Shown: one piece after another, positions 60,700-64,000 of the stretch
Layout of the letters: every line of letters begins with the position of its first letter
Position numbering within the stretch: position 1 is the stretch's first letter
NCBI GenBank assembly: GCA_947034895.1
Contig: OX344764.1
Location: 54,541,348-54,605,347, forward strand
Length of the DNA: 64,000 nucleotides
Direction of reading: 5' to 3'
From: Rhytidiadelphus loreus
Taxonomy: Eukaryota; Streptophyta; Bryopsida; Hypnales; Hylocomiaceae
The notes under the pieces: generated by a model
Seen by the model: the letters and a program-made list of their open reading frames with translations, nothing else
Told to the model about the DNA's origin: nothing
Database searches by the model: none
Program-made: the position numbers and the translations under genes

Positions 60700-63600
60700 T
60701 TAATCCGCATGCAGATGATGATCTTCTTTGTATTTACACCGTTTTAGATACCACGCAGCATGCATCTGCAGGCCCAAACCAACTAGTATCTTCAAGGCTA
60801 GAAGAATGATGTAGGTGCCTCCACCAAGAATAATAATAGCGGCAATCCTGTGCAGAAGTGACCCTTGAGGAAGAAACGTCGCATACAAAGGAATCAAGAC
60901 CCTCAGCACCTGCACCAAAAAATACAGAATGTCAACGGATAACTTACACCGAATCAAAGGAGGGAAACAAAATAGAAGTTTCATACGAATTAGTGGCAAC
61001 AGCAGGCCAAAAGATATGAACTACAAATATTTCAGTTAGACAACATAATATTATAAAACAGTTGGAGCTTGAGCTCAGCACACTTGAGAGATTATTTGAC
61101 AGAAAATATTCTAAAAAGGAAGAAAACAAACGACAAGCAGGTAGATCCAGCGCTACTTATCACAGTTGTGCACGGTAGGCGTTCCTAAAAGTGCGTAGCT
61201 CAAGCTTGTATCTACACTCGAAATAAAGGATTAGGCTTGCTCACCACACAGGCAGGGGCAAGCGGTACAAAGTGAAGTGTCTTGTGCACTTCGTGTGATT
61301 GGCTATTCAACGTCTGCAGCAGACACAAATAGAAATTGAGAGTTGGAACATAGGAGATGCTTACACAACCAAATGAGACACCACATCCTGTGATATATAT
61401 AGCCAAACTAAGGAAACTCCATCGATCCACTGCAGTAGAAGAGACCATCAACATTACAGTCTTGCAGTCAGTCACAGCGAGGCTTTCTTTGCAATCCCCT
61501 CTTCCTACACACTGATAAATAGGAATCATCTTTCTATTTCAACACCGCAACCACCTCAAGTAAGGATGCCAAATGCAAGGAGACAAACAAGGCCATATGC
61601 AAAACATTCTACAGGTCTTTAAAAACTAAGCTCTGCCATATTACCTGCTTGCAGAGGGCTTGGAGAAATTCCGAATATGCACCAGGTTTTATCTCATTAA
61701 ACTTTGCCAAGAATGAATGCTTGATTACATCAACAAGAACTTCACATAAGAACACCATCCCTGCATTCTGCACCCGTTAAATTGGCCACTTTGTTAAACA
61801 GATACCCAAGACACAAGAAGAATCACAGGCGTGATATGTAGTTAGAAGAGAAACCAATACGTAAGCAGGCATACTTCTAGGATTGAAGGTACAGTCATAA
61901 CAGACAGCCGAAAGGGTGAAGAAACACGTACGTAAGCAAAGTTCCATAGCCAGAAGCCCTCGCTATTCTGAATGTTCTGAGCCAAAACAAATACGAGATG
62001 TGCCATTATGTGAAATCGCTCCACTGTGTCTGCACGTACAACCACCATGATGTCGAATACATCAAGTCGAACAACAAATACATCTTTTCGGTTAGGTTGA
62101 GGAGCATCCACAGAGAAGACTATATAACGGCTTCCAAGCTCGATATGGTTGATTTCATTACTTGAGAAGAAAGGGTACCATACCATGATAAGCCATCTTG
62201 TGAAGATTCTCTTTGCCGATACGTTTGAAGACGTTACTTTTAATTTCGGCAAAATTGTTCGAAATGAGGAGTGTAAGCAGCGCATTGTTCTGGGAATTGA
62301 TAGCCGCTGAAACTGTGATTGCTTGCGACATGATCACAAGAGAGTGCACCAGTGCATACTGTAGTCAAGGAGATACTTCATGGAAGTAATCATACTCTTA
62401 CAGGAAATTCAGTTCCTGCTTGCATATGAGGACATCAATCCTGCTCTACTAGGAGGAGGCGAAAAAATCAGATTCCAGCCATTTTGTCACTTGTATAAAT
62501 TATTAAAGGAGAAAAGGAAACACAAGAAAATTATAACTGACACTCAACCTTTCCATGCTTACGTCCTGTGCATGGCATTAACCAAGTACTGTTTGAGAGG
62601 ATATGAAAAGACACAATGGCGATGCTCTGGTCCAAACAAAACTGAGCCCACTGCTTTATCAGCCTCTCTGGCGGACAGTCCCCAATAGCCACGGCAGAGT
62701 TGAGAAGGATCTGGAGTACGTCACCTCCAAATGATTGACATAACTTGTCAAAGATCTGCATTGGGTCCATATGTGTCAGTCATATCGTGAGTGAGAGGGA
62801 TACTCTACTCAAAAAGCAGTGCAACTTAAGATCTCGAGGGGAGGACCGTATCATGAGTCGAGCATACAGATACTTGAAAGCATCACATTAATCAGACACC
62901 TCTGACACCCAATGTCCGATATAATAACACAGGTCAGATACAGACCTCAAGAACGTTGAAGACAACATACAGCTTGATAGTGGCCTGCCCTCGAATGTAG
63001 TGATAAATGAAGCTTATATCTGCACGTCATGGTCAGAAACTGGGTTCAACTGGGTTCTAAACAGGAGCAGATTGCAGGAATGGAAACAACACGCACTGCT
63101 AGATCCTAAATGACTATTGAGCGATTAAATTGTAACCTAAATAGTATCCTTCTGGACGGCATGTCTCCTCAATTCTGTAATCAGGAGAGACTATGAACCA
63201 AGTAAAGAAAAAGTACCAGCCTGCTGAAGAACCGCCACACCAAGCACAAGGATGATCAAAGAAGCAAAATCGGACAACTCAGCAGCATATGGTCTCTGAA
63301 ATTGCCTGCCTCAAACACTTCAGATTAATTGCATAGGTAACATCTAAGATTGGTTGAGACCTTATAAAAACACTCACTTCTGAATATAAATAATCAATTT
63401 CGATGCTGAAGAAACACTGCAACGTCCATCAAACTTGAGTGAAAAGCAGTGTCCACACACCAAAAGAAAGGTGAAAAACGCAAAAGGGACCATTCCTTGC
63501 AGAAATGGCTCTATACATCTGCAGGATTGGCCTCATTAATGAATTCTCTATCAAACATTGCTTTGTTGCAACCACAAAGTTGCTCTAACCATCTAATACA

Positions 63601-63781
63601 CATTGTTGGAGCATAGTTACAAACCCTTTGATAGACAAACACATCAACCAGAAAATCAGGGTAAAAGATGTCACCTCCAGTGCAAGATCCGCTGCCAGAG
63701 GAACATAATGATCCTGGCAGGCATAACTGTGAACAATGAAAGGAAGGAATCTAAGCACACAAAAAATCCAACATCGATGAG
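60700..63781 (-). CDS. POD1: POD1/TAPT1-family multi-pass membrane protein, C-terminal part
   Basis: Plant POD1 (POLLEN DEFECTIVE IN GUIDANCE 1) is an ER membrane protein of the TAPT1 family. Exons in transcript order: 63781-63675, 63405-63378 (tentative, 28 nt), 63295-63217, 63019-62946, 62755-62615, 62358-62184, 62029-61932, 61767-61645, 61313-61245 and 60909-60700 (stop TAA 60702-60700). Phases agree across all of them; the 62615 donor (GTGTCT) is weak and costs one residue against the homologue. Family blocks are clear: LIDVGFFVCLDSFLSLFTVM, AAELSDFASLIILVLGVAV, YHYIRGQATIKLYVV, IFDKLCQSFGGDVLQ, NNALLTLLISNNFAEIKSNV, VERFHIMAHLVFVLAQNI, IKHSFLAKFNEIKPGAYSEF, LHFVPLAPACV and, near the end, a WYLKRC motif followed by HHLHAD. 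The 5' end lies beyond the window. No disabling change is seen. Confidence 0.93.
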
Positions 63782-64000
63782 CTGCAGCCATCCCCAATCA
63801 CGCAAAGAAATCATCAGTACCAGTCTTGCATGACTAAATCTTGCAACAATAAGATTGTTTTAGTCCAAGTTGTATAAACTGATTCATCGATTTGAGGCAC
63901 ATTGGATTGACAGATTGGTCCTTCGAATAGGATGCAAGCTAGAGAACAATGTCATTCACAGGTGAACAAAATCCAGAACAATGTCATTCACAGGTTTATA
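63782..64000 (-). other. POD1 intron, right edge of window
   Basis: Presumed intron upstream of the exon at 63781. It contains a direct repeat, AGAACAATGTCATTCACAGG, at about 63942 and 63974. No upstream exon could be placed before the edge. Confidence 0.5.

Noticed and set aside
60513..60710. 65-residue minus-strand frame overlapping the POD1 stop
   Set aside because: It is out of frame with POD1 and lies in its probable 3' UTR.

Overview
The window is nuclear DNA of a land plant. Genes are split by short GT-AG introns, separated by long AT-rich stretches full of decayed repeats. The cellulose synthase tail has a Gly/Lys-rich insert before its [10 protein letters not shown] motif that I associate with moss CesA proteins, so a bryophyte, probably a moss, is my best guess. 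That is an inference, and no species can be named.

Layout. 1-1730 (+) is the 3' end of a cellulose synthase A (CesA) gene. 5588-6961 (+) is a broken gene whose pieces read as signal peptide, legume-type lectin and TIR domain. 8024-17207 (-) is a complete 25-exon gene for TASH3, the SH3-domain subunit of the plant TPLATE endocytic complex. 21796-22763 (-) is a second broken lectin-TIR copy; it keeps the transmembrane segment and first half of the TIR domain that copy 1 has lost. 30534-30669 (-) is a third fragment with only the 5' end. Two direct copies of an unexplained ~1.1 kb segment lie at 22762-23811 and 30800-31927.

27580-30090 (+) and 41337-43828 (-) are convergent, intact paralogues. 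Each encodes an N-terminal hydrophobic segment, an AP2/ERF-like domain, a second hydrophobic segment and a C-terminal kelch-type propeller, an arrangement I do not recognise. Between them, 38750-40099 (+) encodes mitochondrial ribosomal protein bL35m, with a predicted GC-AG intron. 60700-63781 (-) is the 3' part of a POD1/TAPT1-family membrane protein gene that runs off the right edge.

The rest is gene-free. It holds at least three families of non-autonomous repeats (a ~414 bp MITE-like family, a family ending in a TTAACCCCTAAAG-type motif, and a ~1 kb dispersed repeat), two fold-back hairpins and a degenerate hexanucleotide array. The CesA, TASH3, bL35m and POD1 genes are single housekeeping loci with no evident shared pathway. 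The lectin-TIR and AP2-kelch loci are the accessory, duplicating part of the window. The most interesting signal is the lectin-transmembrane-TIR receptor-like architecture reconstructed from copies 1 and 2, followed by the AP2-like/kelch membrane protein pair.
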